DNA of 49,587 nucleotides, taken from contig NZ_BSYI01000042.1 of the NCBI RefSeq assembly GCF_030270585.1, forward strand, positions 1 to 49,587, read 5' to 3'. This document shows positions 24,806 through 33,498 of the stretch, in pieces. The DNA comes from Paralimibaculum aggregatum (GTDB taxonomy: Bacteria > Pseudomonadota > Alphaproteobacteria > Rhodobacterales > Rhodobacteraceae). A program made the translations under genes and the position numbers. Position 1 is the first letter of the stretch. Each line of letters starts with the position of its first letter. The notes under the pieces were generated by a model. It worked only from the letters and a program-made list of their open reading frames with translations, had not been told where the DNA came from and searched no databases.

Positions 24806-26043
24806 TCCGCGATCACCCCGAGCAGCAGCGCCTGCTCGCGCACGAAGCCGGCCTCGCCGCCCTCGAGCGCGGCCTGGGCGAGGCGGTAGATGCGGGCGGC
24901 ATCCTCGCCGCGGCCCGACACCTGGAAGGCGCGCATCAGCATCACCCAGTCCTCCGGCGGGCCGCCCTCGCCGGTGAGCCGCGCCTCGAGCGCGCCGAGC
25001 CGGTCGGCCATGAAGGCGGCGCGCTCCTCGGGCGACATCGCCGCCACCGCGGCGGCCATCTCCGGATCGACCCCGGCCGGGCCGGCGGGCGCCGCGCGGC
25101 GGGCCGGCGGCACGCCGATGCGGGCCAGCATGCCCTCGACCATCGGCAGCCAGGGCGCGTCGGGCGCGGCCTCGTCGCGCAGCGCGCGCCAGATGCCGGC
25201 GGCCCGTTCGAGCTCGCCGCGCTGGGCGTGCACGAGCCCGGCGAAATAGCGCGCGACCGGGTCGCTGCCGTCGATCTCGAGGGCCTCCGCCACCATCGCC
25301 TCGGCCTCCTTCGAGACATGCCCGCCGGCGGCCAGCACCAGCGCCTCGGCCCGGGCCAGCAGCGGCTCGATGCGGGGGCGCGGGCCGTCGATGCGCTGGA
25401 TCTCGGCAAACAGCGCGGCCGCCTCCTCGAAGCGCCCGAGGCGGAGATTGACCCCGGCGAGGATGCGCCGGCCCTCGATCTCCTGCGGGTTGGCGGCGAG
25501 ATGCGCCTTCAGCTCCTCGAGCTGGCCGGCGATCTCGGCGGGCGGCTCGGCGGGGGGCTGGCGCAGGCCGCGCTCGAAGGCGAGGCCGACCGCCTCGTCC
25601 TGGCTCAGCCCCTGGCCCGGGATCATCGCCACCGCGGCGCGCTGTTCGAGGGCGCTGCGCCCGGCGAAGGGCGCGTCCTCGAGCCCCGGGCGGCCGGCCA
25701 GGAGATAGATCAGCAGCGCCAGCGCCGGCACCCCGAACAGCGCCGCCCCGGCGGCAATCGAGGAGAAGCGCCGCGGCGCCGGGGCGAACTGCCCGGCGCT
25801 CTCGGCGGCCCGGGTCGCGGCGATCAGCCGGCGGGAGATCTCGGCACGGGTGCCGACGGCCTCGGCCTCGCCGATCAGCCCGCGGGCGATGTCGCGCTCG
25901 AGCTCGGCGAGCTGGTCGCGATAGACCGCCGCATCGCGCGCCGCCCGGCTGGTCTCGGCCCCGCGCGCACGCAGCAGCGGCAGCGCCAGGGCGAGCACCG
26001 CCATCGCGCCGAGCAGGATCGCGCCGATCAGGAATTCGCTCAT
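24802..26043 (-). CDS. ccmI: c-type cytochrome biogenesis protein CcmI
   Basis: A 413-residue inner-membrane apocytochrome c chaperone. Two N-terminal helices (about 4-22, [20 protein letters not shown]; and about 95-113, [19 protein letters not shown]) enclose the cytoplasmic coiled-coil region [24 protein letters not shown], typical of CcmI-1. The rest is a periplasmic TPR part (for example [28 protein letters not shown] and [28 protein letters not shown]). It pairs with CcmF and CcmH encoded 6 kb away. ATG at 26043 gives MSEFLIGA; the longer frame upstream lacks support. It is divergent from the sarcosine oxidase gene. Confidence 0.93.
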   Translation of the reverse strand: MSEFLIGAILLGAMAVLALALPLLRARGAETSRAARDAAVYRDQLAELERDIARGLIGEAEAVGTRAEISRRLIAATRAAESAGQFAPAPRRFSSIAAGAALFGVPALALLIYLLAGRPGLEDAPFAGRSALEQRAAVAMIPGQGLSQDEAVGLAFERGLRQPPAEPPAEIAGQLEELKAHLAANPQEIEGRRILAGVNLRLGRFEEAAALFAEIQRIDGPRPRIEPLLARAEALVLAAGGHVSKEAEAMVAEALEIDGSDPVARYFAGLVHAQRGELERAAGIWRALRDEAAPDAPWLPMVEGMLARIGVPPARRAAPAGPAGVDPEMAAAVAAMSPEERAAFMADRLGALEARLTGEGGPPEDWVMLMRAFQVSGRGEDAARIYRLAQAALEGGEAGFVREQALLLGVIAE

Positions 26044-26240
26044 GGCCCCGGACCTCCTCGGCCAGAGGTAGTCTGCCGCGGCGGCCACGGCAACGGGCGC
26101 CGCCGGTCCGGGCTGTCGCAGGCGCCGCCGATGTCGCAGGCGGCGGGCGGAGCGGCGCATTTCCGCCCGCGCCTTGCCCTGCCACGGGCTATTGCGCAAG
26201 CTGACCGAGACGCCGCCACTCCGAGCGAGGGACCCGCCCG

Positions 26241-27485
26241 ATGAGACAGTACTCCGCCTTTGCCGTCGCCCGCGAGGCGCTGCGCTATCACCGGGGCTGG
26301 GAGCGCGCCTGGGGCAACCCGGTGCCGCGGACGCATTACGACACGCTGATCATCGGCGGCGGCGGCCACGGCCTCGCCACCGCCTACTACCTCGCGAAGA
26401 ACCACGGCATCACCGATGTCGGCGTGCTGGAGAAGGGCTGGCTCGGCGGCGGCAACACCGGGCGCAACACCACGATCATCCGCTCGAACTACCTGCAGCC
26501 GCCCTCCGCCGCGATCTACGAGCTCTCGCGCGGGCTCTACGAGGAGCTCAGCCAGCAGCTCAACTTCAACATCATGTTCAGCCCGCGCGGCGTGCTGATG
26601 CTGGCGCAGACCGAGCACGAGCACCGCGCCTGGATGCGCACCGCCCATGCCAACCGGCTGGCCGGCATCGAGTCGGAGCTGGTCGGGCCGGAGCGGATCC
26701 GCGAGCTCTGCCCGATCATCAACATCGAGGGGCCGCGCTATCCGGTGCTCGGCGGCCTCTGGCAGGCCCGCGGCGGCAGCGCCCGGCACGACGCGGTGGC
26801 CTGGGGCTATGCCCGCGCCGCGGCGGATCTCGGCGTCGACATCGTGCAGAAATGCGAGGTCACCGCGATCGACCGCAGGGAGGGCCGCGTCGCCGGCGTG
26901 CGCACCACCCGCGGCACCATCACCTGCAACCGGCTCTGCATCGTGGTGGCCGGGCATTCCGGCGTGCTGGCGGAGATGGCGGGGTTCCGGCTGCCGATCG
27001 AATCGGTGGCGCTGCAGGCGCTGGTCTCCGAGCCGATCAAGCCCTGCCTCGACATCGTCGTGATGGCCAACACCGTGCATGGCTACATGAGCCAGTCCGA
27101 CAAGGGCGAGATGGTGATCGGCGGCGGCGCCGACGGCTTCAACAACTACACCCAGCGCGGCAGCTTCCAGCATGTCGAGGAGACGGTGCGGGCGCTGGTC
27201 GAGACCTTCCCGATCATCTCGCGGCTGAAGATGCTGCGGCAATGGGGCGGCATCGTCGACATGACCGGCGACCGCTCGCCGATCATCTCGCGCACCCCGG
27301 TGGAGAACCTCTTCGTCAACTGCGGCTGGGGCACCGGCGGGTTCAAGGCGATCCCCGGCTCGGGCTGGGCGACGGCCTCGCTGATCGCCAACGGCGCCGA
27401 CGACGTGGCCGGCCCCTTCAGCCTCGACCGCTTCGCCGTGGGCCGGATGATCGACGAAAGCGTGGCCGCGGCGGTGGCGCACTGA
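26241..27485 (+). CDS. soxB: Sarcosine oxidase beta subunit family protein
   Basis: A 414-residue FAD-dependent oxidoreductase closely matching the beta subunit of heterotetrameric sarcosine oxidase. DTLIIGGGGHGLATAYYLAK (34-53) is the FAD-binding start; NTGRNTTIIRSNY and the RHDAVAWG segment with His183, the residue position that carries covalent FMN in this family, are present; the C-terminus has LFVNCGWGTGGFKAIPGSG. Demethylation of sarcosine to glycine is expected. However soxD, soxA and soxG do not follow: the next gene is an unrelated one after 337 bases. It may act with subunits encoded elsewhere, or on another N-methyl substrate. The start at 26241 follows GCGAGGGA. Confidence 0.88.
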   Translation: MRQYSAFAVAREALRYHRGWERAWGNPVPRTHYDTLIIGGGGHGLATAYYLAKNHGITDVGVLEKGWLGGGNTGRNTTIIRSNYLQPPSAAIYELSRGLYEELSQQLNFNIMFSPRGVLMLAQTEHEHRAWMRTAHANRLAGIESELVGPERIRELCPIINIEGPRYPVLGGLWQARGGSARHDAVAWGYARAAADLGVDIVQKCEVTAIDRREGRVAGVRTTRGTITCNRLCIVVAGHSGVLAEMAGFRLPIESVALQALVSEPIKPCLDIVVMANTVHGYMSQSDKGEMVIGGGADGFNNYTQRGSFQHVEETVRALVETFPIISRLKMLRQWGGIVDMTGDRSPIISRTPVENLFVNCGWGTGGFKAIPGSGWATASLIANGADDVAGPFSLDRFAVGRMIDESVAAAVAH

Positions 27486-27822
27486 GGCAGGCGCGCCGCG
27501 CCCTGCCGCCTGCCAAGGCGATGCGCCGGGACTGCTGATCCCCGCAGGCCAGCAGCGCGCCGCGCGTGTCCGGACGGTGCGCGCTGCGCGGTTCACCGAA
27601 AATTCAGGCTTTCGGCCTAGCTTCGTGGCCGGTCTGCGCTGCCCGAGCCTCGGGGGCGCCGGCCGCATCCCGGGAGCGTCGCGCGGCTCCCGGCCCCGTG
27701 GCGCTCCCCAACAATGGCCCGCGCGGCGATCCGCGCCGCAAGGGCGAGAACCTCACCGGCCGGTGCGGCCGGACGCGGCCGTGTCCGCGCAGCGTCGGTC
27801 GGCTGCTGCAAGGGGAACGGTC
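27486..27822. other. Gene-free interval downstream of soxB
   Basis: No supported gene. Two structures are visible. Just after the stop, GGCAGG (27486-27491) can pair with CCTGCC (27502-27507) to form a possible 3'-end hairpin, without a U tract. At 27596-27615 an A/T-rich inverted repeat, CCGAAA-attcaggc-TTTCGG, stands out from the GC-rich background and may belong to the control region of the next gene. Confidence 0.45.
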
Positions 27823-28428
27823 ATGACGATCGACTGTCAGGGAAAGGGGATCGGGGCCACGCTGCAGGCCCTGAAGAAGCTGCGGGAGCACTGGGTGCTG
27901 ATCGCGGCGCTGGTGAGCGCGCTGTTCTGGGCGCGGGATCTGGTGGTGCTCCATGCCCGCCTGCCGGAGGAAGTCTCCCGGCAGGGCGCGGCGGTGGCGG
28001 CGCTCGGCACGCGGGTGACCGGGATCGAGCTCGCGCTCGGTCTCGCCGCGCCGGGCGGGCTGCCGCCGATGGGCGGGGGCGGGCTTTCGGGCCCGGGGGC
28101 CGGGCAGGCCGGGCGCTGGACGGCGCTGGCCTGGCGCTCGGCGCTCGCCGCCGATCCGCACTGCGCGCCCGAACGGCTGTCGGGCGAGCTCGTCGATGCG
28201 GCGGGCCGCCGGCATGCGCTCCCGGCGCGGATCCGCCCGGATCTGCCGGAGACCGGCGGCGGGGCCCTCGGCCTCGGGGTGAAACCCCATGCGCGCATGG
28301 GGGTGGGGCAGGCCAGGTTCCGCCTGCAGGTCTCGCATCGCTGCCGCGGCCGGATCAGGGCCGAGCTGACGCCCTGGTTCCCTTTCCTGCTGCAGCCCGG
28401 GGTTGCCCCGGCTGCGGCGATGCCCTGA
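27823..28428 (+). CDS. Hypothetical single-helix membrane protein
   Basis: A 201-residue protein without a recognised family. A cytoplasmic start (MTIDCQGKGIGATLQALKKL) leads into one membrane helix (about 23-40, HWVLIAALVSALFWARDLVVL), then a likely helical stretch (RLPEEVSRQGAAVAALGTRVTGIE) and a beta-rich part with two cysteines, DPHCAPERLSGELVDAAGRRH and LQVSHRCRGRIRAELTPWFPFLL. The glycine-rich loop PMGGGGLSGPGAGQAG separates them. The ATG at 27823 follows AAGGGGA. A strong intrinsic terminator immediately follows, so this is a separate transcription unit from the ABC transporter. Confidence 0.6.
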   Translation: MTIDCQGKGIGATLQALKKLREHWVLIAALVSALFWARDLVVLHARLPEEVSRQGAAVAALGTRVTGIELALGLAAPGGLPPMGGGGLSGPGAGQAGRWTALAWRSALAADPHCAPERLSGELVDAAGRRHALPARIRPDLPETGGGALGLGVKPHARMGVGQARFRLQVSHRCRGRIRAELTPWFPFLLQPGVAPAAAMP

Positions 28429-28435
28429 TGCCTTT

Positions 28436-28470
28436 CGGCGGACCGGTTTGCCCCGGTCCGCCGCTTTTCT
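28436..28470 (+). terminator. Strong intrinsic terminator
   Basis: CGGCGGACCGG (28436-28446) and CCGGTCCGCCG (28453-28463) form a perfect 11-bp stem around a TTTGCC loop, followed by CTTTTCT. It begins 8 bases after the stop of the 27823-28428 gene. This is the clearest factor-independent terminator in the window. Confidence 0.9.
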
Positions 28471-28565
28471 CCTCACTCGCCCAACGGTTGTGCAGTGCAG
28501 CGTGCCCGGCGGCGCGACTGCCCGCAATTTGTTCATTCTGCGGGCGGTCACCGGCGCAGGCGGGC

Positions 28566-28594
28566 TTGTGGCCCCTGATCGGCTGTGTTTAGCT
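28566..28594 (+). promoter_or_regulatory. Weak candidate promoter of the ABC transporter operon
   Basis: TTGTGG (28566-28571) and TTAGCT (28589-28594) are 17 bases apart, between the terminator and the transporter ATPase gene, which begins 43 bases later. Both elements are only partial matches. The position is sensible because the upstream unit is terminated. Confidence 0.3.
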
Positions 28595-28636
28595 CGGGCG
28601 AACTCTGCGGCGGAAGACCGTGGGAAAGGGGTGATC

Positions 28637-29731
28637 ATGACCGAGACGCAAAGCGACGGCGCCTTCGTCGCCTTCGAGCGTGTGCAGAAATCCTATGACG
28701 GCGAGACCCTCGTCGTGAAGGATCTCAACCTCGCAATGCCCAAGGGCGAGTTCCTGACGATGCTCGGCCCCTCGGGCTCGGGCAAGACCACCTGCCTGAT
28801 GATGCTCGCCGGTTTCGAGACCGCGACGCATGGCGAGATCCGCCTCGGCGGCAAGGGCATCAACAACATCCCGCCGCACAAGCGCGGCATCGGCATGGTG
28901 TTCCAGAACTATGCGCTGTTCCCGCACATGACGGTGGCGGAGAACCTCTCCTTCCCGCTCGAGGTGCGCAAGATGCCGAAGGCGGAGCGCAAGGCCAAGG
29001 TCGAGCGCGCGCTCGACATGGTGCAGATGTCGGCCTTCGGCGGGCGCCGCCCGGCGCAGCTCTCCGGCGGCCAGCAGCAGCGCATCGCGCTGGCCCGGGC
29101 GCTGGTCTTCGAGCCCGAGCTGGTGCTGATGGACGAGCCGCTCGGCGCGCTCGACAAGCAGCTGCGCGAGCACATGCAGTACGAGATCAAGCACCTGCAC
29201 GACCGGCTCGGCGTGACCGTGGTCTATGTCACGCACGACCAGTCCGAGGCGCTGACCATGTCGGACCGCATCGCGGTGTTCAACGACGGCGTGGTGCAGC
29301 AGCTGGCACCGCCCGAGGTGCTCTACGAGAAGCCGGACAACGCCTTCGTGGCCGGCTTCATCGGCGAGAACAACCGCCTCGAGGGCCGCGTCACCGCCAT
29401 CGAGGGCGAGGAGGCGGTGGTCGAGATCGACGGCCAGGCCTCGGTGCGCGCCTCGGCGATCGCCTGCGGCGGGGCCGGGGAGCGGACGCTGCTCTCGATC
29501 CGGCCCGAGCGGGTGATCCTCGGCGATACCGGCGCGCCCAACGCGCTCTCCGGCAAGGTCGTCGAGCTGATCTATCTGGGCGACCACATCCGCTGCCGGA
29601 TGGAGGTCGCGGGCCATGACGACTTCATCGTGAAGATCCCCAACAGCCATGCCCATGCGGCGCTCACGGTCGGCGAGACCACGCCGATCGGCTGGCAGAC
29701 CGACGACTGCCGCGCGCTCGACGCGGCGTGA
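28637..29731 (+). CDS. ABC transporter ATP-binding protein, polyamine type (PotA-like)
   Basis: A 364-residue cytoplasmic ATPase. Walker A GPSGSGKTT (44-52), Q-loop FQNYALFPHMTVAENL (89-104), signature LSGGQQQ (142-148), Walker B LVLMDEP (162-168) and switch His200 are all intact, followed by a TOBE domain (about 285-360, ending with IGWQTDDC). The FPHMTVAENLSFPLEVR pattern and TOBE domain fit the PotA/FbpC group (spermidine, putrescine, opine, iron). It heads a gene set for a complete importer. ATG at 28637 follows GAAAGGGG. Substrate cannot be fixed from sequence. Confidence 0.9.
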   Translation: MTETQSDGAFVAFERVQKSYDGETLVVKDLNLAMPKGEFLTMLGPSGSGKTTCLMMLAGFETATHGEIRLGGKGINNIPPHKRGIGMVFQNYALFPHMTVAENLSFPLEVRKMPKAERKAKVERALDMVQMSAFGGRRPAQLSGGQQQRIALARALVFEPELVLMDEPLGALDKQLREHMQYEIKHLHDRLGVTVVYVTHDQSEALTMSDRIAVFNDGVVQQLAPPEVLYEKPDNAFVAGFIGENNRLEGRVTAIEGEEAVVEIDGQASVRASAIACGGAGERTLLSIRPERVILGDTGAPNALSGKVVELIYLGDHIRCRMEVAGHDDFIVKIPNSHAHAALTVGETTPIGWQTDDCRALDAA

Positions 29732-29743
29732 GGCGGCATACCG

Positions 29744-29766
29744 GGCCGGCCCGCCCGAGGCCGGCC
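29744..29766 (+). other. Intercistronic hairpin between ATPase and binding-protein genes
   Basis: Two copies of the self-complementary GGCCGGCC (29744-29751 and 29759-29766) flank a seven-base loop and can form an 8-bp stem in the 77-base gap. There is no U tract. Such hairpins commonly adjust transcript stability so that binding protein is made in excess. Confidence 0.4.
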
Positions 29767-29808
29767 TGGGCACATCACCACTCGGGTACAGACATCAGGG
29801 AGTTGGAT

Positions 29809-30933
29809 ATGAAGATCACCCATCTGCTCGGCGCAACGGCCATAGCGCTCGTGCCGCTGGCCACGCTCGCGGAAGACCTGCCGCCTTGCGACAATTGCGC
29901 CGACACCATGACCATCGTGTCGTGGGGCGGTGCCTATTCGAGCTCGCAGCTCAAGGCCTATCACGAGCCCTATTCGAAGCTGACCGGGGTCAGCATCGTC
30001 AACGACGAGAGCTCGAACGAGGCGGTCGCCAAGCTGCGCGCCATGGCCGAGGCCGGCAATGTCTCCTGGGACGTGGTCGACGTGGTCGCCTCCGACGCGA
30101 TCCGCCTCTGCGACGAGGGCCTGGCCCGCGAGATGGATTTCAACGAGGAGCTGGCAGCGGCGCCCGACGGCACCAGCGCCGAGGAGGATTTCGGCGATCT
30201 GCTGGTCTCCGACTGCTTCATCCCGCAGATCGTCTACTCGACGACCTTCGGCTACCGCACCGACGTGGCGGAGTGGAACGGCCGCGAGCCCGACGACATC
30301 TGCGACGTGTTCGACCTCGAGAACTTCCCCGGCAAGCGCAGCCTCGAGAAGCGCCCGATCAACAACATGGAATGGGCGCTGCTCTGTGACGGCGTGGCCA
30401 AGGAGGACGTCTACGACGTGCTCGAGACCGAGGAGGGCCAGGACCGCGCCTTTGCCAAGCTCGACACCATCAAGGACAGCGTGATCTGGTGGTCCGCCGG
30501 CGCCGAGACGCCGCAGCGGCTGGCCGATGGCGAGGCGGTGATGGGCTCGACCTACAACGGCCGCCTGTTCTCGCTGATCGAGGAGCAGGGCCAGCCGGTC
30601 AAGATGCTCTGGGACGCGCAGGTCTTCGACCTCGACGGCTGGATCATTCCCGCCGGCCTGCCGGAGGACCGGCTGAACCGCGCGCTGCACTACATCATGT
30701 TCGCCACCGACACGCAGCGCCTCGCCGACCAGGCGAAGTTCATCTCCTATGGCCCGGCGCGCGCCTCCTCGGCCCCGCTGGTCGGCAAGCATGCCGATCT
30801 CGGCATCGACATGGCGCCGCACATGCCGACCGATCCGGCCAACGCCAAGAACACCTTCCTCTACAACTACGAGTGGTGGGCGGACTATCGCGACGATCTG
30901 GACGCCAAGTTCCAGGCCTGGATCGCGAAGTGA
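29809..30933 (+). CDS. ABC transporter periplasmic substrate-binding protein (PotD/PotF-like)
   Basis: A 374-residue periplasmic binding protein with a signal peptide (1-22, ALVPLATLAE). MTIVSWGGAYSSSQLKAYHEPYSKLTG (about 32-58) and WDVVDVV are the first-lobe elements, while WSAGAETPQRLADGEAVMGSTYNGR (about 229-253) and GWIIPAGLPEDRLNRALHYIMFA are typical of the type 2 polyamine group (PotD). Two cysteines right after the signal (PPCDNC) look like a disulfide. It follows the ATPase gene and precedes two permeases. GGGAG precedes the ATG. The ligand may be a polyamine or another cationic or opine compound. Confidence 0.9.
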   Translation: MKITHLLGATAIALVPLATLAEDLPPCDNCADTMTIVSWGGAYSSSQLKAYHEPYSKLTGVSIVNDESSNEAVAKLRAMAEAGNVSWDVVDVVASDAIRLCDEGLAREMDFNEELAAAPDGTSAEEDFGDLLVSDCFIPQIVYSTTFGYRTDVAEWNGREPDDICDVFDLENFPGKRSLEKRPINNMEWALLCDGVAKEDVYDVLETEEGQDRAFAKLDTIKDSVIWWSAGAETPQRLADGEAVMGSTYNGRLFSLIEEQGQPVKMLWDAQVFDLDGWIIPAGLPEDRLNRALHYIMFATDTQRLADQAKFISYGPARASSAPLVGKHADLGIDMAPHMPTDPANAKNTFLYNYEWWADYRDDLDAKFQAWIAK

Positions 30934-30955
30934 TCGCGCGCTGACGCAAGACCGG

Positions 30956-30975
30956 GCGGGGCCGTTCGGCCCCGC
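30956..30975 (+). other. Stable hairpin between binding-protein and permease genes
   Basis: GCGGGGCC (30956-30963) and GGCCCCGC (30968-30975) form an 8-bp stem with a GTTC loop, 23 bases after the binding-protein stop. No U tract follows. It probably protects the upstream mRNA 3' end or partly ends transcription, lowering permease expression. Confidence 0.5.
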
Positions 30976-30998
30976 TCCCCATCCAGCCGGAGGCGCCG

Positions 30999-32624
30999 AT
31001 GTCCACCACCGCCGAAACCCTCAGCTCGGACGCGCCGAGCCCCGAGGCCCAGGAGGCCGCATCGGAGACCGATGCGCGCGGACGGCTGCTGGCGGCCGAC
31101 GGCACGCCGCTCAAGCTCAGCCTCGCCCGGGCGCTGCGGCGCCAGAAGCTGCGGGCGCTGGCGCTGGTCGCGCCGCTGCTGTTCTTCGTGCTGGTGAGCT
31201 TCATCTTCCCGATCGGCGGCATGCTGCTGCGCTCGGTGCAGAACGACATCGTGCCGGACACCCTGCCCCGCACCATCGCCGCGCTGGAGGACTGGGACCC
31301 GGCCAGCGACGTGCTGCCCGGCGAGCCGGCCTTCGCCGCGCTCTATACCGATCTCGTGGTGGCGACCGAGCGCAAGACCCATACCCGCCTCGGCTCGCGG
31401 CTCAACTATGCCGCCGGCGGCTATTCCTCGATGCTGCGCAAGTCGGGCCGGCTGGTGGCGGATTTCCACCTCGACTGGTTCGAGAAGAAGGTCAGCCGCG
31501 ACTGGGACGAGCCCGAGGTCTTCACCGCGCTGTTCGGCGAGGGCGAGGGGCCGGCGGCGCAGGCGCTGCCGAAGACCGCCGCGGCCTATGCGGCCTGGGC
31601 CGAGGAGATGCGCGAGCAGGGCGAGGACCCGGCGAAGGAGGAGCCCTGGGATCTCGTCTATGCCGCCCTCGTGGAGGATCTGCGCGCCGGCGGCCCGGCG
31701 CTGACCGGCTACAGCGGCCCGCAGGCCGAGCTGATCGCCGAGACGCTGGCGAAGATCGGCGAGTATGACCCGCCGAGCTATACCGACGCCTTCATCAAGA
31801 GCGACAAGGACTGGGGCGACCCGGACAACTGGGCGATCATCCACCAGCTTTCGGGGCGCTACACCTCGAGCTACTTCCTCGCCGCCGCCGATCTCGAGCG
31901 CAACACCGACGGCGAGATCGTCGACAAGCCGGAAGAGGAATCGATCTACATCTTCCTGTTCGAGCGCACGCTGTTCCTCTCGCTGACCATCACCTTCTCC
32001 TGCCTGCTGCTCGGCTATCCGATCGCCTGGCTGCTCTCCAACCTGCCGCTGCGGATCTCCAACCTGCTGCTGATCCTGGTGCTGCTGCCGTTCTGGACCT
32101 CGCTGCTGGTGCGCACCTCGGCCTGGATCGTGCTGCTGCAGCAGGAGGGCGTGATCAACGACCTCCTCGTCTCGGTCGGCATCCTCTCCGATTCCGGGCG
32201 GCTGCAGATGATGTTCAACCAGACCGGCACGATCATCGCGATGACGCATATCCTGCTGCCGTTCATGATCCTGCCGCTCTACTCGGTGATGAAGACCATC
32301 AAGCCGAACTACCTGCGCGCGGCGAAATCGCTGGGCGCCACCGACTGGACCGCGTTCTGGCGGGTCTACTTCCCGAACACCGTGCCGGGGATCGGCGCCG
32401 GGGCGATCCTCGTCTTCATCCTCTCGATCGGCTACTACATCACGCCGGAGCTGGTCGGCGGCACCGAGGGTGTCTTCATCTCGAACCGGATCGCCTACCA
32501 CATCTCCTCGAGCCTCAACTGGGGCCTCGCGGCGGCGCTCGCCTCGCTGCTGCTGATCGTGGTCCTGGCGCTCTACTGGGTCTACGACCGCATCGTCGGC
32601 ATCGACAACGTGAAGCTGGGATAA
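30999..32624 (+). CDS. ABC transporter permease with large periplasmic insert (PotB-like)
   Basis: A 541-residue permease, about 230 residues longer than the usual 280-310. One helix near 51-78 (ALALVAPLLFFVLVSFIFPIGG) is followed by a long soluble, Glu/Asp-rich region (about 80-318), then five helices and the cytoplasmic EAA loop, AAKSLGATDWTAFWRVYFP (about 440-458). The insert, between helix 1 and helix 2, should face the periplasm; it has no recognised domain. An N-terminal cytoplasmic tail of about 48 residues is also unusual. The start follows CCGGAGGCG. It lies 65 bases after the binding-protein gene and four before the second permease. Confidence 0.9.
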   Translation: MSTTAETLSSDAPSPEAQEAASETDARGRLLAADGTPLKLSLARALRRQKLRALALVAPLLFFVLVSFIFPIGGMLLRSVQNDIVPDTLPRTIAALEDWDPASDVLPGEPAFAALYTDLVVATERKTHTRLGSRLNYAAGGYSSMLRKSGRLVADFHLDWFEKKVSRDWDEPEVFTALFGEGEGPAAQALPKTAAAYAAWAEEMREQGEDPAKEEPWDLVYAALVEDLRAGGPALTGYSGPQAELIAETLAKIGEYDPPSYTDAFIKSDKDWGDPDNWAIIHQLSGRYTSSYFLAAADLERNTDGEIVDKPEEESIYIFLFERTLFLSLTITFSCLLLGYPIAWLLSNLPLRISNLLLILVLLPFWTSLLVRTSAWIVLLQQEGVINDLLVSVGILSDSGRLQMMFNQTGTIIAMTHILLPFMILPLYSVMKTIKPNYLRAAKSLGATDWTAFWRVYFPNTVPGIGAGAILVFILSIGYYITPELVGGTEGVFISNRIAYHISSSLNWGLAAALASLLLIVVLALYWVYDRIVGIDNVKLG

Positions 32625-32628
32625 GACC

Positions 32629-33498
32629 ATGGCCCTGCCCGTCTACGCCACCACCGGCCAGAAGATCTGGTATTACGCCTTCCGCGTGATCTGCGCCGCG
32701 ATCTTCTTCTTCCTGATCTTCCCGATCATCACCATCATCCCGCTGAGCTTCAACGCGGAGGACTTCTTCACGTTCACGCCGGGGATGCTGGCGTTCGAGA
32801 GCGATGCCTACAGCTTCAAGCACTATGACGACTTCTTCAACAACGAGGACTGGCAGCTGGCGCTGTCCAACTCGCTGAAGATCGCGCCGATGGCGACCTT
32901 CCTCTCGGTCTCGCTCGGCACGCTGGCGGCGATCGGGCTCAGCCAGTCGCATGTGCCGTTCCGCGGCGCCATCATGGCGATCCTGATCTCGCCGATGATC
33001 GTGCCGCTGATCATCTCGGCGACCGGCATGTTCTTCTTCTACAGCCAGCCCTTCGGCTTCTCGGATCTCTCGATCCAGGGCACCTACTGGGCCATCGTGC
33101 TGGCCCATGCCGTGCTCGGCACGCCCTTCGTGATCATCACCGTCACCGCGACGCTGGTCGGCTTCGACAAGTCGCTGACCCGGGCCGCGGCGAACATGGG
33201 CGCCGATCCGGTCACCACCTTCTTCCGGGTGCAGATGCCGCTGATCGTGCCCGGCGTGATCTCCGGCGGGCTATTCGCCTTCATCACCAGCTTCGACGAG
33301 GTGGTGGTGGTGCTGTTCCTCGGCTCGGCGCAGCAGAAGACCCTGCCCTGGCAGATGTTCACCGGGCTGCGCGAGCAGATCTCGCCGACCATCCTCGCGG
33401 TGGCGACGATCCTGGTCACCGTCTCGGTCCTGCTGCTGCTCACCGTCGAGCTGCTGCGGCGCCGGTCCGAGCGGCTGCGCGGGATGTCGCCGGGATGA
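32629..33498 (+). CDS. ABC transporter permease (PotC-like)
   Basis: A 289-residue inner-membrane permease with six helices and a normal length. It has the BPD_transp_1 EAA loop RAAANMGADPVTTFFRVQMP (about 184-203) and the family's FAFITSFDEVVVVLFLGSAQQKTLPWQMF. It would pair with the larger permease to form the heterodimeric channel. The start is four bases after the upstream stop and its own stop overlaps the next gene (ATGA), so the operon continues into the glycosidase-like gene. Confidence 0.92.
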   Translation: MALPVYATTGQKIWYYAFRVICAAIFFFLIFPIITIIPLSFNAEDFFTFTPGMLAFESDAYSFKHYDDFFNNEDWQLALSNSLKIAPMATFLSVSLGTLAAIGLSQSHVPFRGAIMAILISPMIVPLIISATGMFFFYSQPFGFSDLSIQGTYWAIVLAHAVLGTPFVIITVTATLVGFDKSLTRAAANMGADPVTTFFRVQMPLIVPGVISGGLFAFITSFDEVVVVLFLGSAQQKTLPWQMFTGLREQISPTILAVATILVTVSVLLLLTVELLRRRSERLRGMSPG

